From DATDEW01 sp046590205 (GTDB lineage Bacteria; Bacteroidota; Ignavibacteria; Palsa-1295): a stretch of 53,019 bases of DNA. Position 1 is the stretch's first letter. Every line of letters begins with the position of its first letter. The notes beneath the pieces were generated by a model, which was given only the letters and a program-made list of their open reading frames with translations, had not been told where the DNA came from and did no database searches. Made by a program: the position numbers and the translations under genes. Shown here one piece after another: positions 18,581 to 27,354 of the stretch. The stretch covers positions 1-53,019 of the forward strand of contig JBKJTT010000098.1 of NCBI GenBank assembly GCA_046590205.1, given 5' to 3'.

Positions 18581-20611
18581 ATGAGATTATCACTACGGTT
18601 CGCTGGTTTTATAACAGCAGTTCTTGCGTTTTCCTCAACACTTTTTGCCCAAGAAGTTCAGTGGGCAAGTGAGGTGATTTCCTTCAGTTCGGAGCTTTCG
18701 ACACCGCGCTACTCTGTCGGGCAAGTCCTTGGCAGACCAAACAAGTGCCCCGCCTTCGGCGACAGCCCTATGGCATGGGCTGGCAAAGCTGATAGAGATT
18801 ATACGAACAGCGAGGAGCGCATCAAGGTTGGCTTCGCAAAGCCGATGCAGATTCAGCAGGTTGCTATCGCTGAAAACTTTAACCCCGGCTCTGTATCGAA
18901 GGTCATCTTGACTGACGTTGCCAACAAAGAATATGTCATCTTCGAAGGCGAAGGAGCCCCTGTCGCCGCGAAGTCTCGTGTGATGAACATCACCTTTCTT
19001 CGTACTTCGTACAAAGTAAAGGCCGTTGAGATCGTCTTGCAGGTTGGCAAGGTCCCCGGACCAAATCAGATTGATGCTATCGGTATTTCCGACAATAAAA
19101 CTCCATATAAAGCAGAACCGAATGTTGCTAAAGGAGCAAAACTTGAAGGCAAACGCGAAAATATCGGTCCCGGTATCAACTCACGGTTCGATGAAGTGCT
19201 CCCTGTCATTACACCTGATGGTAAAACATTATATGTAGATAGGAAAGATCATCCAAACAATTATGCTTTCAATCCCAAAGCAGCTGATAATATATGGTTT
19301 TCTGAAATACAGTCGGATGGTAAATGGGGGACCCTCCGAAATATAGGTCAGACACTGAATAATGGATATGGTTCATATACTGCATCAATCACACCCGATG
19401 GAAATACTATGGTTTTAGGGGGTGTATTTGATAGGTCGGGCTATGCGAAAGATCAAGCACCAATTTTAATGTCAAGACGTAATGCAAATGGATGGGGAAA
19501 TCCGAAGCGGATTAAAATTGATAGCTTCTATAACTTTAATCAATATATGGAGGTATCCCTTGCTAATGATGGTAAAACTATGATACTTTCTTTACAACGA
19601 TGGGATTCACATGGCGAGCGTGACCTTTACCTTTGTGTCTTACAAAATGACAGTACATGGTCTGAACCAAAAAACCTTGGGTCATCTATCAATACATTGG
19701 CTGAAGAAGGCACTCCTTTTATTGCATCTGATAATAAGACTTTATATTTTAGCTCTACAGGTTATAGTGGGTATGGAATGCATGACATGTTTGTTTCACG
19801 AAGGTTAGATGAAAGTTGGACAAAGTGGAGTGTACCGGAGAATCTTGGTCCTGATTTAAACACTTCAAATTGGGATGCCTACTATACACTAACTGCTTCA
19901 GGAGAATATGCATATTTTGTTTCGTATAATGAAACATATGGGGGAGCAGACATCTTTAGAGCGAAGCTCCCGCTTGCTCTTCGCCCTGCGCCTGTTGTCC
20001 TTGTAAGTGGGACGGTCATTGATAAGAAAACGGGTAAGCCGCTCGAAGCAACCATCAAGTACGAACTTCTCCCCGGCGGAAAAGATGTCGGCGTTGCACA
20101 TAGCAGCCCGACGACGGGCGAGTATAAGATCATCCTCCCTGCAGGTGCGATGTACGGCTTCCGCGCTGAAGCGAATGGATATATTGCCGTCAATGAGAAT
20201 CTTAACCTCAAGAAGGTTACTGAATACACCGAAATGAAGCGCGACTTGCAGCTTGTGCCGCCGGAAGTCGGCTCTGTCGTTCGCATGAATAACATCTTCT
20301 TCGAGACTGGCAAAGCCGAGCTGAAATCCGAATCAAATGCAGAGCTTGACCGCCTTGTTGATGCACTTAAAGCAAGCCCTGCGATGGAGCTTCTTATCGG
20401 CGGGCATACCGATAACGTCGGTAATGATAATACGAATAAATCGCTATCCGATGCGAGAGCCAGAGCTGTAAGGACGTATCTTGTCGGCAAGGGTATCAAA
20501 TCCGATAGGTTAAAGACGATGGGCTTTGGCAAATCAAAACCCCTCGCCACCAACGACACTGATGAGGGGCGCCAGTTGAACCGCCGAGTCGAGTTTACCA
20601 TCACGAAGTAG
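18581..20611 (+). CDS. PD40 beta-propeller / OmpA-domain envelope protein
   Basis: A 676-residue exported protein. A signal peptide occupies residues 1-23 (ending LFAQ). About residues 180-460 contain PD40/WD40-like propeller repeats (VITPDGKTLYVDRKD, SITPDGNTMVLGG, SLANDGKTMILSL, FIASDNKTLYFSS). A carboxypeptidase-regulatory-like module follows at about 473-545 (VSGTVIDKKTGKPLEATI). The C-terminal 110 residues form an OmpA peptidoglycan-binding domain (FFETGKAELKSES, GGHTDNVGND, LSDARARAVR, GRQLNRRVEF). The architecture resembles PorE-like T9SS-associated and gliding-associated proteins, but that link is inference. An in-frame GTG at 18539 would precede the signal peptide by 14 residues and is less likely. 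Base composition changes inside the gene (see findings). Confidence 0.87.
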   Translation: MRLSLRFAGFITAVLAFSSTLFAQEVQWASEVISFSSELSTPRYSVGQVLGRPNKCPAFGDSPMAWAGKADRDYTNSEERIKVGFAKPMQIQQVAIAENFNPGSVSKVILTDVANKEYVIFEGEGAPVAAKSRVMNITFLRTSYKVKAVEIVLQVGKVPGPNQIDAIGISDNKTPYKAEPNVAKGAKLEGKRENIGPGINSRFDEVLPVITPDGKTLYVDRKDHPNNYAFNPKAADNIWFSEIQSDGKWGTLRNIGQTLNNGYGSYTASITPDGNTMVLGGVFDRSGYAKDQAPILMSRRNANGWGNPKRIKIDSFYNFNQYMEVSLANDGKTMILSLQRWDSHGERDLYLCVLQNDSTWSEPKNLGSSINTLAEEGTPFIASDNKTLYFSSTGYSGYGMHDMFVSRRLDESWTKWSVPENLGPDLNTSNWDAYYTLTASGEYAYFVSYNETYGGADIFRAKLPLALRPAPVVLVSGTVIDKKTGKPLEATIKYELLPGGKDVGVAHSSPTTGEYKIILPAGAMYGFRAEANGYIAVNENLNLKKVTEYTEMKRDLQLVPPEVGSVVRMNNIFFETGKAELKSESNAELDRLVDALKASPAMELLIGGHTDNVGNDNTNKSLSDARARAVRTYLVGKGIKSDRLKTMGFGKSKPLATNDTDEGRQLNRRVEFTITK

Positions 20612-20794
20612 TAACGGGAAATTCCGTCTCTACCTCTGTAAGTCCTTTATAAATCAACGAACTAACATTACACTTTCCGCAATTTTCGAGAAGCGAAAAG
20701 TGGATGGGAAATAGGGTGCAGGATGGTGCTGTACATTTACACATGTGAAAAGGGACGTTTAGGGGGTAAGGCGTTTAGATTAGGGATGTTTGTC

Positions 20795-20822
20795 ATTCCG
20801 AGCGAGCGAAGCGACGAGGAAT
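20795..20822. repeat. short palindromic intergenic element
   Basis: ATTCC and GGAAT arms enclose an imperfect run of GCGA-like units. Elements of the form GTCATTCCGAGCGAGCG...GAGGAATCT look like those commonly scattered between genes in many bacteria. Only one copy is present in this window, so repeat status rests on resemblance alone. Confidence 0.4.
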
Positions 20823-21016
20823 CTGGAGTTAGCAGACCCTTGACCTACACTACCTATCGTTTGGTAGGAAACACATAACTCCGCCCTACAAAAATACGCA
20901 AACATTTACCCATTTGCAAGATGCCTAAAGTCGATTGTTTGTAACCCATTATAAATCAATAAGATAATCTTTAGGAATCTCAAAAATCGTCGTTTCCGCT
21001 CTGGATTCGCCATTTT

Positions 21017-21153
21017 TCATAGGCACCTATGATTCCCGTAGGGGCATGCCGCGCATGCCCTCCCCAAAGTCCCGTAAGGGACGACGGATAATAGCCCGCC
21101 ATTTCAATGGCGGGAAAAAGAAACCACCACGTACCATAAAGCCCCGAGGGGGC
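21017..21153. repeat. cluster of five perfect inverted repeats
   Basis: Five stems are packed into 137 bases: TCATAGG/CCTATGA (21017-21032), GGGCATGC/GCATGCCC (21042-21060), GTCCC-GTAA-GGGAC (21069-21082), CCCGCCATT/AATGGCGGG (21095-21114) and GCCCC/GGGGC (21141-21153). The third and fifth are both followed by (C)GACGG and then a TAA-containing stretch, suggesting degenerate copies of one unit. Confidence 0.6.
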
Positions 21154-21231
21154 GACGGTAAACTACCTCTCATTTCGACCGAAATCTTTCATGTCTATTT
21201 CTGCGTTGATTCTATCAGGAAGGAACATAGT

Positions 21232-21417
21232 ATGATAACTCCGCATATACAGACACTCATAGAACATATTGGTACTCTCTCCGAGAATGAACAGGAGATG
21301 ATTGCCCGTGATATAGAAGAGATACTTCAGGACGCAGAAGACAAGGCAGACGCAGAACGATCTCTTCTAAAAGATGGTCGCATAACCGTTGAGAATTTTA
21401 TTTTGAAAAATGAGTAA
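21232..21417 (+). CDS. 61-residue hypothetical protein, antitoxin-like in appearance
   Basis: A small acidic, helical protein (MITPHIQTLIEHIGTL..., ending FILKNE). The start at 21232 is preceded at six bases by a strong purine-rich ribosome site AGGAAGGA (21218-21225), which decides the start, since the open frame continues upstream through palindromic repeats. The pattern of an N-terminal helix with LSENEQEMIARDIEEIL resembles short orphan antitoxin or addiction-module proteins, but no toxin gene lies next to it and I cannot name a family. It sits between the repeat cluster and the glycine-rich surface protein gene. Confidence 0.55.
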   Translation: MITPHIQTLIEHIGTLSENEQEMIARDIEEILQDAEDKADAERSLLKDGRITVENFILKNE

Positions 21418-21487
21418 TTATTTGATGATACCGGAGTATATGTTTTAATAATATCATTGAACTCACAATACCCGAATACAAGTAACG

Positions 21488-24343
21488 ATGAAGACACTGC
21501 TAATTTCTTTTGCCATTTCATCTTTAATATGTTTTGGATCTCATATTCATGCTCAAACTCAACTTTCAGGTATTGTTAATAGGTACGCTAAGGTCATTGA
21601 ACTTGATAGTTGCTTAAATGAACTTGTTGTCGATACAATTGAGGGTTTTTCTATAGGAGATACCTTACTCTTAGTACAAATGCAGGGAGTTCCACCAGAT
21701 TCTTCGTTGCAATATGACTATCTACCTCCTGAAAATTCGGGGAGATGTGAGTTGATAACTATTTCAGCTATCAATGGAAATCGAATTGGACTTGAAGAAT
21801 ACCTATTATTTCAGTATGACACCAGATATTCAGTACAAGTAGTATCAGTTATCTATGCACATGGTGATTGTCAAATAGTCGATACTGTAAGACCAAAGCC
21901 ATGGAACGGGGACACAGGAGGAATAGTATATCTTGTTGTAGATGGCTCATTAAAAATGGTTACCGATATTGATGCTACAGGATGTGGATTTAGAGGAGGA
22001 AGACGTTCACTGGATACAACTGTCATTTCATACACAGGTCTGCATTGCTCCTATGAATCGGGGTATGCAGGTGAAAAAGGAGAATCACTAACAAAAACTG
22101 CAATTGGCTTTGGGGCTGGTCGAGGATTTTTTTTGAACGGAGGTGGGGGAGGTAACGGACATAACTCTGGTGGAGGTGGAGGCGGAAATGTCGGAAAAGG
22201 TGGGCAAGGTGGTAACCAATCTTCAAGATATGGACTTGACAATACTAATGGTCTTGGTGGGAATATAAGTATGCAAACTTCCAATTTATTACGTTTAGCT
22301 GGTGGCGGTGGTGGTGGGCATAGTGATAATTCTTTTGGGACAAACGGAGGCAGTGGTGGCGGTATCGTTATTATTAAAACGAAATCAATCCTCGGTAACT
22401 TCCAAACAATCAGATCGCGTGGAGAAGATGCGCTCGATGCCACTAATGACGGAGCAGGCGGTGGAGGAGGTGGAGGCACGGTATATCTTTATACATCTAG
22501 TTATGATGACGTAATCCGAGTAGACGTATCCGGAGGTAGCGGAGGCAATACAATTGGCTCGAACAATTCAGGAATTTGCTATGCACCTGGTGGCGGCGGT
22601 GGCGGTGGTTGGCTTATAGGTGGTGGTGACCCAACAGGGAGATTTAATATAGTTTATAATATTCTTGGCGGCAATGCCGGTAAAGTATTAAATAGCAATA
22701 ATCTGGCTTGTAATAATACAACGTATGGTGCAATGGATGGAGAAAAGCAGAGTGCGTTTACAGATGAATGGAATGGAACATTCCCCAGAGGTACCCAAAA
22801 ATTTACAAAGCCATCCGTTTTAACAGATGGGGTTCAAATTTGCAAGGATTCAAGTGTTCAACTATTTGCTACTGGGGCAATTAAGTATTATTGGAGACCA
22901 GAAAACAAGGTAAGTAACACTCAAGATTCTACACCTATTGTTCGTCCTGATTCAACTACAAACTTTGTTGTTGAAATGACTGATAGAAGAGGATGTGTAT
23001 TTATTGACACAGTGAAAGTTGAGGTATATCACCCTGCATCCGCAAAGATAATTGGTGAAAGTATTGTTTGTGACAGTTCAATAATACTATATTACACACA
23101 AGAAGGACGAAAAGATGTTACATATCAATGGAGCGGAAAAGGTTTTATTGACACTTCTACATTTTCTGATACACTGCAAGTTCAATGGGGAGCCAACACA
23201 TCTGGCTATCTCATCTTAAATACGGTTGTAAATGCTACTGGCTGTACTGATAGAGATAGTTTACCTATTAAGGTAGGTTCTAACTCAAATTTATATCTGT
23301 CACTTAACAATCAATTTTTGTATTCAAGTAATTGTAACGCGGTTGAAGATACCCTTATCTTCACACTTTTTGATTCATGCAACGGCAGGCAGGCAGAGCT
23401 TCTTGAGACGAGTATATCGGGGAGTAGTAGATTCTCTGTTGCAGGTGGTGCTGTGCCGCGAACTATCGTGACTGATGATACACTCCGTATCATCTATACC
23501 CCCGACCCGAACTCCGCACTTGACGAATCCGCTTCGCTTCGCATGAAGCTCAAACTCGGCTGGAAAGTATTTGATACGGTTATTACTATTACGGGAAGAA
23601 ACATCACTCCACGCCTCGATATAACTCTCACCCCAACACTCACAACAAATAACATCATCGCAGGTGATGCGGCAGAGTGTACGGTATATTCATCAGAGCG
23701 GATAGAGAATCGCGGGCTGAACTCTGTGAGCTTTGATCTTATCTATGATGATGACCTCTTAGAAGTGGCATCCATCATATCGCAGAACGGTATCAGTGCA
23801 ACCTATACAAATGCAACAGTAACGAACGGTATTGCAACATTACCTCTAACGCTGACAGGCACAGATATGACGATAGACAAGAACGCACCACTCGTAACGG
23901 TGAAGTTCAAAACGTATCTAACAGATACAACACTATCAACCATCGAACTATCAGCTATCCAGTTAAACAACAACGACGCAACCTACAAGAACTGCACATT
24001 ATCAGCCACAGGCAACTCAACAACGTTTACGCAAGCATCTATCTGCGGTGATAGTACGATACGCAATTACCTCGTAACAGGCAACCTTCCTCTTTTCATC
24101 TCCTCCCTCCACCCTAACCCTACAACGGGGGATGTTACGGTTGATTTCACTTCACTCCTTGAGCGCGAGGCAACGCTTGAAGTCCTCGATGACCTCGGCA
24201 GAGTAGTGTATGAAGAAAAACTATCAGCCAAACACGGCATGAACAATCACACGATTCCCATCCCGAAACACTGGAGCGGCACCTTCTTCCTCCGCCTGCA
24301 AATGGGTAAGGATGTAATTACGGGTAAGTTTGTGAAGCAGTGA
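21488..24343 (+). CDS. glycine-rich secreted protein with cohesin-like and T9SS sorting domains
   Basis: A 951-residue exported protein. A signal peptide spans residues 1-23 (ending HAQ). After an N-terminal domain, residues about 170-390 are dominated by glycine runs (GGGGNGHNSGGGGGG, GGSGGGIVIIKTKS), like the glycine-rich domains of some adhesins. A PKD-like/Ig region follows (DGVQICKDSSVQLFATG onwards). About 700-800 resemble a cohesin-type fold (SVSFDLIYDDDLLEVASI). The final 80 residues (LHPNPTTGDVTVDFTS...) are a type A T9SS sorting domain, so surface delivery is expected. The role is unknown; adhesion or structure is plausible. Base composition rises sharply in G+C after about 23390. 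Confidence 0.8.
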   Translation: MKTLLISFAISSLICFGSHIHAQTQLSGIVNRYAKVIELDSCLNELVVDTIEGFSIGDTLLLVQMQGVPPDSSLQYDYLPPENSGRCELITISAINGNRIGLEEYLLFQYDTRYSVQVVSVIYAHGDCQIVDTVRPKPWNGDTGGIVYLVVDGSLKMVTDIDATGCGFRGGRRSLDTTVISYTGLHCSYESGYAGEKGESLTKTAIGFGAGRGFFLNGGGGGNGHNSGGGGGGNVGKGGQGGNQSSRYGLDNTNGLGGNISMQTSNLLRLAGGGGGGHSDNSFGTNGGSGGGIVIIKTKSILGNFQTIRSRGEDALDATNDGAGGGGGGGTVYLYTSSYDDVIRVDVSGGSGGNTIGSNNSGICYAPGGGGGGGWLIGGGDPTGRFNIVYNILGGNAGKVLNSNNLACNNTTYGAMDGEKQSAFTDEWNGTFPRGTQKFTKPSVLTDGVQICKDSSVQLFATGAIKYYWRPENKVSNTQDSTPIVRPDSTTNFVVEMTDRRGCVFIDTVKVEVYHPASAKIIGESIVCDSSIILYYTQEGRKDVTYQWSGKGFIDTSTFSDTLQVQWGANTSGYLILNTVVNATGCTDRDSLPIKVGSNSNLYLSLNNQFLYSSNCNAVEDTLIFTLFDSCNGRQAELLETSISGSSRFSVAGGAVPRTIVTDDTLRIIYTPDPNSALDESASLRMKLKLGWKVFDTVITITGRNITPRLDITLTPTLTTNNIIAGDAAECTVYSSERIENRGLNSVSFDLIYDDDLLEVASIISQNGISATYTNATVTNGIATLPLTLTGTDMTIDKNAPLVTVKFKTYLTDTTLSTIELSAIQLNNNDATYKNCTLSATGNSTTFTQASICGDSTIRNYLVTGNLPLFISSLHPNPTTGDVTVDFTSLLEREATLEVLDDLGRVVYEEKLSAKHGMNNHTIPIPKHWSGTFFLRLQMGKDVITGKFVKQ

Positions 24344-24389
24344 TTCGGGGGTAGCTAATCTTTTTTCTGGGTATTTTGTTATATGCCCG

Positions 24390-25262
24390 ATGGAATTTGA
24401 ATTACCTGTCATTGAGCGACCTGCGCGTTCACCTCGGCCTGATTGGCTGAAGGTGCGTGTCCCTTCAGGGGAGGATTACTCGCGTCTTATCAATATTATG
24501 CGCGAGAACGAACTTCATACCGTTTGCGAAGAAGCGCGCTGCCCGAACATTGCCGAGTGCTGGAATGCCGGCACTGCCACGTTTATGATACTTGGTGATA
24601 CCTGTACACGCTCATGCGGATTCTGCGCTGTGAAGACAGGCCGCCCAACATCGCTCGATACCCAAGAGCCCGAACGCGTTGCCCATGCTACGAAGCTGAT
24701 GGATCTGCGTCATGTCGTTATCACAAGTGTTAACCGCGATGAACTTCCTGACGGCGGAGCAGGTGTATTCGCCGAGACGATCTATGCAGTGCGCCGCTCG
24801 AATCCGAATACGCGCATTGAGGTACTTATCCCTGATTTTAAGGCAAAGAAGTCATCGCTCGAACTCATCTTCGATGCGAAGCCCGACATTTTGAATCACA
24901 ATACAGAGACAGTCCCGTCAATGTATCGTATGGTTCGTCCGCAAGCAAAGTATCACTGGACGCTTGGCGTATTGCAGCAAGCAAAAGAACGAGGTCTTAC
25001 TGCAAAGACAGGCATCATGCTTGGTCTTGGCGAGAAGCGCGAAGAGCTTATAACGGTCATGCGCGACCTTGTCGAGTGCAAAGTGGATATTCTTACGCTC
25101 GGGCAGTATTTGCAGCCATCGGCGCATCACCTTCCTGTTGCTCGTTTCCTTCATCCCGACGAGTTCGCCGAACTACGCGATATTGGTCTTGATCTCGGCT
25201 TCCGTCATGTGGAGTCCGGTCCGCTCGTACGCAGTTCGTATCACGCCGCCGACCAGCTATAA
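24390..25262 (+). CDS. lipA: lipoyl synthase
   Basis: LipA inserts two sulfurs into octanoylated lipoyl domains by radical SAM chemistry. Both iron-sulfur sites are visible: the auxiliary cluster C46-x4-C51-x5-C57 in CEEARCPNIAEC and the radical SAM cluster C72-x3-C76-x2-C79 in CTRSCGFC. The C-terminal RSSYHA block that caps the auxiliary cluster is also present (VRSSYHAADQ). At 290 residues it is the usual size. The gene is followed after only six bases by waaA, so the two are probably co-transcribed. lipB is not nearby. Confidence 0.97.
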   Translation: MEFELPVIERPARSPRPDWLKVRVPSGEDYSRLINIMRENELHTVCEEARCPNIAECWNAGTATFMILGDTCTRSCGFCAVKTGRPTSLDTQEPERVAHATKLMDLRHVVITSVNRDELPDGGAGVFAETIYAVRRSNPNTRIEVLIPDFKAKKSSLELIFDAKPDILNHNTETVPSMYRMVRPQAKYHWTLGVLQQAKERGLTAKTGIMLGLGEKREELITVMRDLVECKVDILTLGQYLQPSAHHLPVARFLHPDEFAELRDIGLDLGFRHVESGPLVRSSYHAADQL

Positions 25263-25268
25263 GACAGG

Positions 25269-26552
25269 ATGCTTGCCATCTACTCGTTCTTCTATTTTTT
25301 TTATACACTCGCGGCAAACGTTGCGGCTATCTTTGATAAAAAGATACAGCAAGGGATACGAGGAAGAAAAGAACAGAGTGGAGACATCGCCACGCACTAC
25401 TTGTCGGTTGCAAAGGAGAGATTCAGAGTTCTCGTTCACGTAGCATCATTCGGTGAACTTGAGCAGGCAAAGCCAATTATTGCCGAGTTAAAGAAGAACT
25501 ATCTGAATATACATATTCATCTGACGTTCTTCTCGCCAAGCGGCTATGAAAATGCAAAGAATAAATACATAGAACCCGATATTATTTCCTATTTGCCTTT
25601 TGATGATTCTTCTTCGGTAAATGATTTTCTCGATACGGCAAAGCCGAACCTCGTTGTCTTTGTCCGTTATGACCTCTGGCCAAGATTCACACTCGAACTG
25701 CAGAAGAAGAATATACCTGCAATACTCATAAGCGCAACGTATAGGAAGTCTTCCGCAAAGAGTTTACCTATTGTCAGCAGTGTATATCGCTCCCTCTATC
25801 AATCATTGCGGCATATCTTTGTGATTAATCCTGATGTTAAAGAGGCGTTGGTAGCGGATGGGTATCCGGCAAATGCAATCACTATTTCAGGTGATACAAG
25901 AATAGACCAAGTGCTTCAGAGAAAAGAAGCATCGGTGCAAAAAGGGAATATCTTGCCACAGATTATCACCAACAAACTTCAGCAAGAGAAACCGCTTGTT
26001 CTTGTTGTGGGTAGTTCATGGGAAGAAGATGAGAAGGTGATATGTGAGAGTATCCTCTCATCGGCAAATCTTTTTACCATCATTGCACCGCATGAAATAA
26101 CGGAGTCGCATCTATCATCTCTTGAATCACTCTGCCAGAACAAAGCAGTTCGCTTATCAAAGATAGATACATACAGCAACCAACAGATTCTTATCTGGGA
26201 TAAGATAGGTGACCTCTTCGATCTTTATGCATTCGGCGACATCGCTTATGTTGGTGGCGGCTTCGGTGCAGGTGTCCATAATGTGCTTGAGCCAGCTGTG
26301 CGAGGCATTCCAGTTATCGTTGGTCCACATTATACTCGTTCGGTTGAGGTGGGGATGTTGCTTGATAGAAAGGGAGCATTTGCGATAAAAAATGCGAATG
26401 AGTTTTCTCGTGAATTTTCAAAGTTGTTATCGGATAGTAGTGCACGTCAGGAAGCAGGGAAGAATGCTTATGCGTATATCGAAGAGAATTCAGGCGCAAC
26501 GAAAGACATCGTGAGCTATCTTGAGACTATGATCCCTCATAGTGCTCCTTGA
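25269..26552 (+). CDS. waaA: 3-deoxy-D-manno-octulosonic acid (KDO) transferase
   Basis: WaaA (KdtA) transfers KDO from CMP-KDO to lipid A precursor on the inner face of the cytoplasmic membrane. The N-terminal membrane anchor (IYSFFYFFYTLAANVAAIF), the acceptor-domain motif HVASFGELEQAKP with its catalytic-type glutamate, and the C-terminal donor-site motif YVGGGFGAGVHNVLEPAVRG identify the family. The 427-residue length is normal. It starts six bases after lipA and overlaps the convergent amidase gene by 26 bases. Its presence shows that the organism makes KDO-containing LPS. Confidence 0.95.
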   Translation: MLAIYSFFYFFYTLAANVAAIFDKKIQQGIRGRKEQSGDIATHYLSVAKERFRVLVHVASFGELEQAKPIIAELKKNYLNIHIHLTFFSPSGYENAKNKYIEPDIISYLPFDDSSSVNDFLDTAKPNLVVFVRYDLWPRFTLELQKKNIPAILISATYRKSSAKSLPIVSSVYRSLYQSLRHIFVINPDVKEALVADGYPANAITISGDTRIDQVLQRKEASVQKGNILPQIITNKLQQEKPLVLVVGSSWEEDEKVICESILSSANLFTIIAPHEITESHLSSLESLCQNKAVRLSKIDTYSNQQILIWDKIGDLFDLYAFGDIAYVGGGFGAGVHNVLEPAVRGIPVIVGPHYTRSVEVGMLLDRKGAFAIKNANEFSREFSKLLSDSSARQEAGKNAYAYIEENSGATKDIVSYLETMIPHSAP

Positions 26553-27351
26553 ATTTCTTGATTGCTTCTAATATCCCGCGTGCAAATTTTTCTTGCCCTT
26601 CCTTGCTTGAGAGCAGTGCTTCTTCCTTTGGGTTCGAGATGAACGCCGTTTCAATAAGTACGCTCGGCATAGCCGCCCCTACAAGCACATAGAACCCCGC
26701 TTGCTCAACGCCGTTATTCTTAATGCCGACGCTCGCTTTTAACTCCTTCTGCACAAGCGATGCAAACTTCTCAGAGAATTTGATGTCGGATGAACTACGC
26801 ATAGAGGTCAGGATAAAATCAATATCCGAGAGCGCCTCGTAACGGTCTTTATCTTTTTCAAACTCGATTACTGCATTTTCTTTCGCTGCGACGCGAATCG
26901 CAGCATCTGTTTTTCCCGGACGGAGAAAGTAGGTCGCCATGCCGCTTGCCTTTGCGGGCTTCTCGGGAGTAGAGTTGCAATGTACGCTGATGAAGAGATT
27001 GCCTTTCTGTTTATTAGCAATATCTCCGCGTTTATATAACTCAACGAATTTATCTGATTTACGTGTATAGCCGACGTTCACACCGGGAAGTTCTTCTTCA
27101 ATGAGTTTGCCGAGCGCAAGAACGATAGCAAGCGTTGCATCTTTTTCGTAGAACCCGTTGGTGCCGACAGCTCCGGGGTCTTTGCCGCCATGCCCTGCAT
27201 CGAGGATTATCTTCGAGAGGATATTCTTTTTCTTCTTCGGTTTAGGTTTTGCAGTAACTGTGTCGTCGGAGGAAAACAAAGTTGATGGTGCTATCACAAG
27301 TGATAGCACCACGAGAAAAAGAAATAAGGACGAGTACACTCGTTGGTACAA
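26527..27351 (-). CDS. N-acetylmuramoyl-L-alanine amidase (Amidase_3)
   Basis: A zinc enzyme that cleaves the amide bond between muramic acid and the stem peptide, probably in the periplasm during daughter-cell separation or wall turnover. An N-terminal hydrophobic export segment (about residues 7-24) is followed by a lysine-rich linker (KPKPKKKKN). The zinc ligands are H54 in LDAGHGGKDPG, E69 in FYEKDATLAI and H124 in ISVHCNS, with the catalytic E234 in VLIETAFISN. There is no ATG: the frame opens with TTG at 27351, three bases after the yajQ stop, and a GTG at 27339 is an equally good start. It is co-transcribed with yajQ. Confidence 0.93.
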   Translation of the reverse strand: MYQRVYSSLFLFLVVLSLVIAPSTLFSSDDTVTAKPKPKKKKNILSKIILDAGHGGKDPGAVGTNGFYEKDATLAIVLALGKLIEEELPGVNVGYTRKSDKFVELYKRGDIANKQKGNLFISVHCNSTPEKPAKASGMATYFLRPGKTDAAIRVAAKENAVIEFEKDKDRYEALSDIDFILTSMRSSSDIKFSEKFASLVQKELKASVGIKNNGVEQAGFYVLVGAAMPSVLIETAFISNPKEEALLSSKEGQEKFARGILEAIKKFKEHYEGS

Positions 27352-27354
27352 TAG

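Larger units (their letters stand above)
20612..21231. other. 620-base intergenic region with inverted repeats and no convincing gene
   Basis: No reading frame here looks coding. It holds a G-rich stretch (about 20750-20787), a CATTCCGAG...GGAATCT element, a small TACC/GGTA dyad (20850-20867), an AT-rich spacer (20885-21000), and a cluster of perfect inverted repeats (21017-21153) that ends shortly before the 61-residue gene. Confidence 0.6.

Noticed and set aside
19882..20604. 240-codon open frame on the minus strand
   Set aside because: Antisense shadow of the OmpA domain; Ser/Pro/Leu-rich with no family signature.
21017..21153. CRISPR array
   Set aside because: The inverted repeats differ from one another, there is no identical direct repeat with equal spacers, and no cas gene is near.
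21046..21231. Open frame continuing upstream of the 61-residue gene through the palindromes
   Set aside because: The encoded residues are basic, low-complexity and follow the inverted repeats; a strong ribosome site points to ATG 21232.
22051..22479. Proline-rich open frame on the minus strand
   Set aside because: Simply the reverse reading of glycine codons in the glycine-rich domain.
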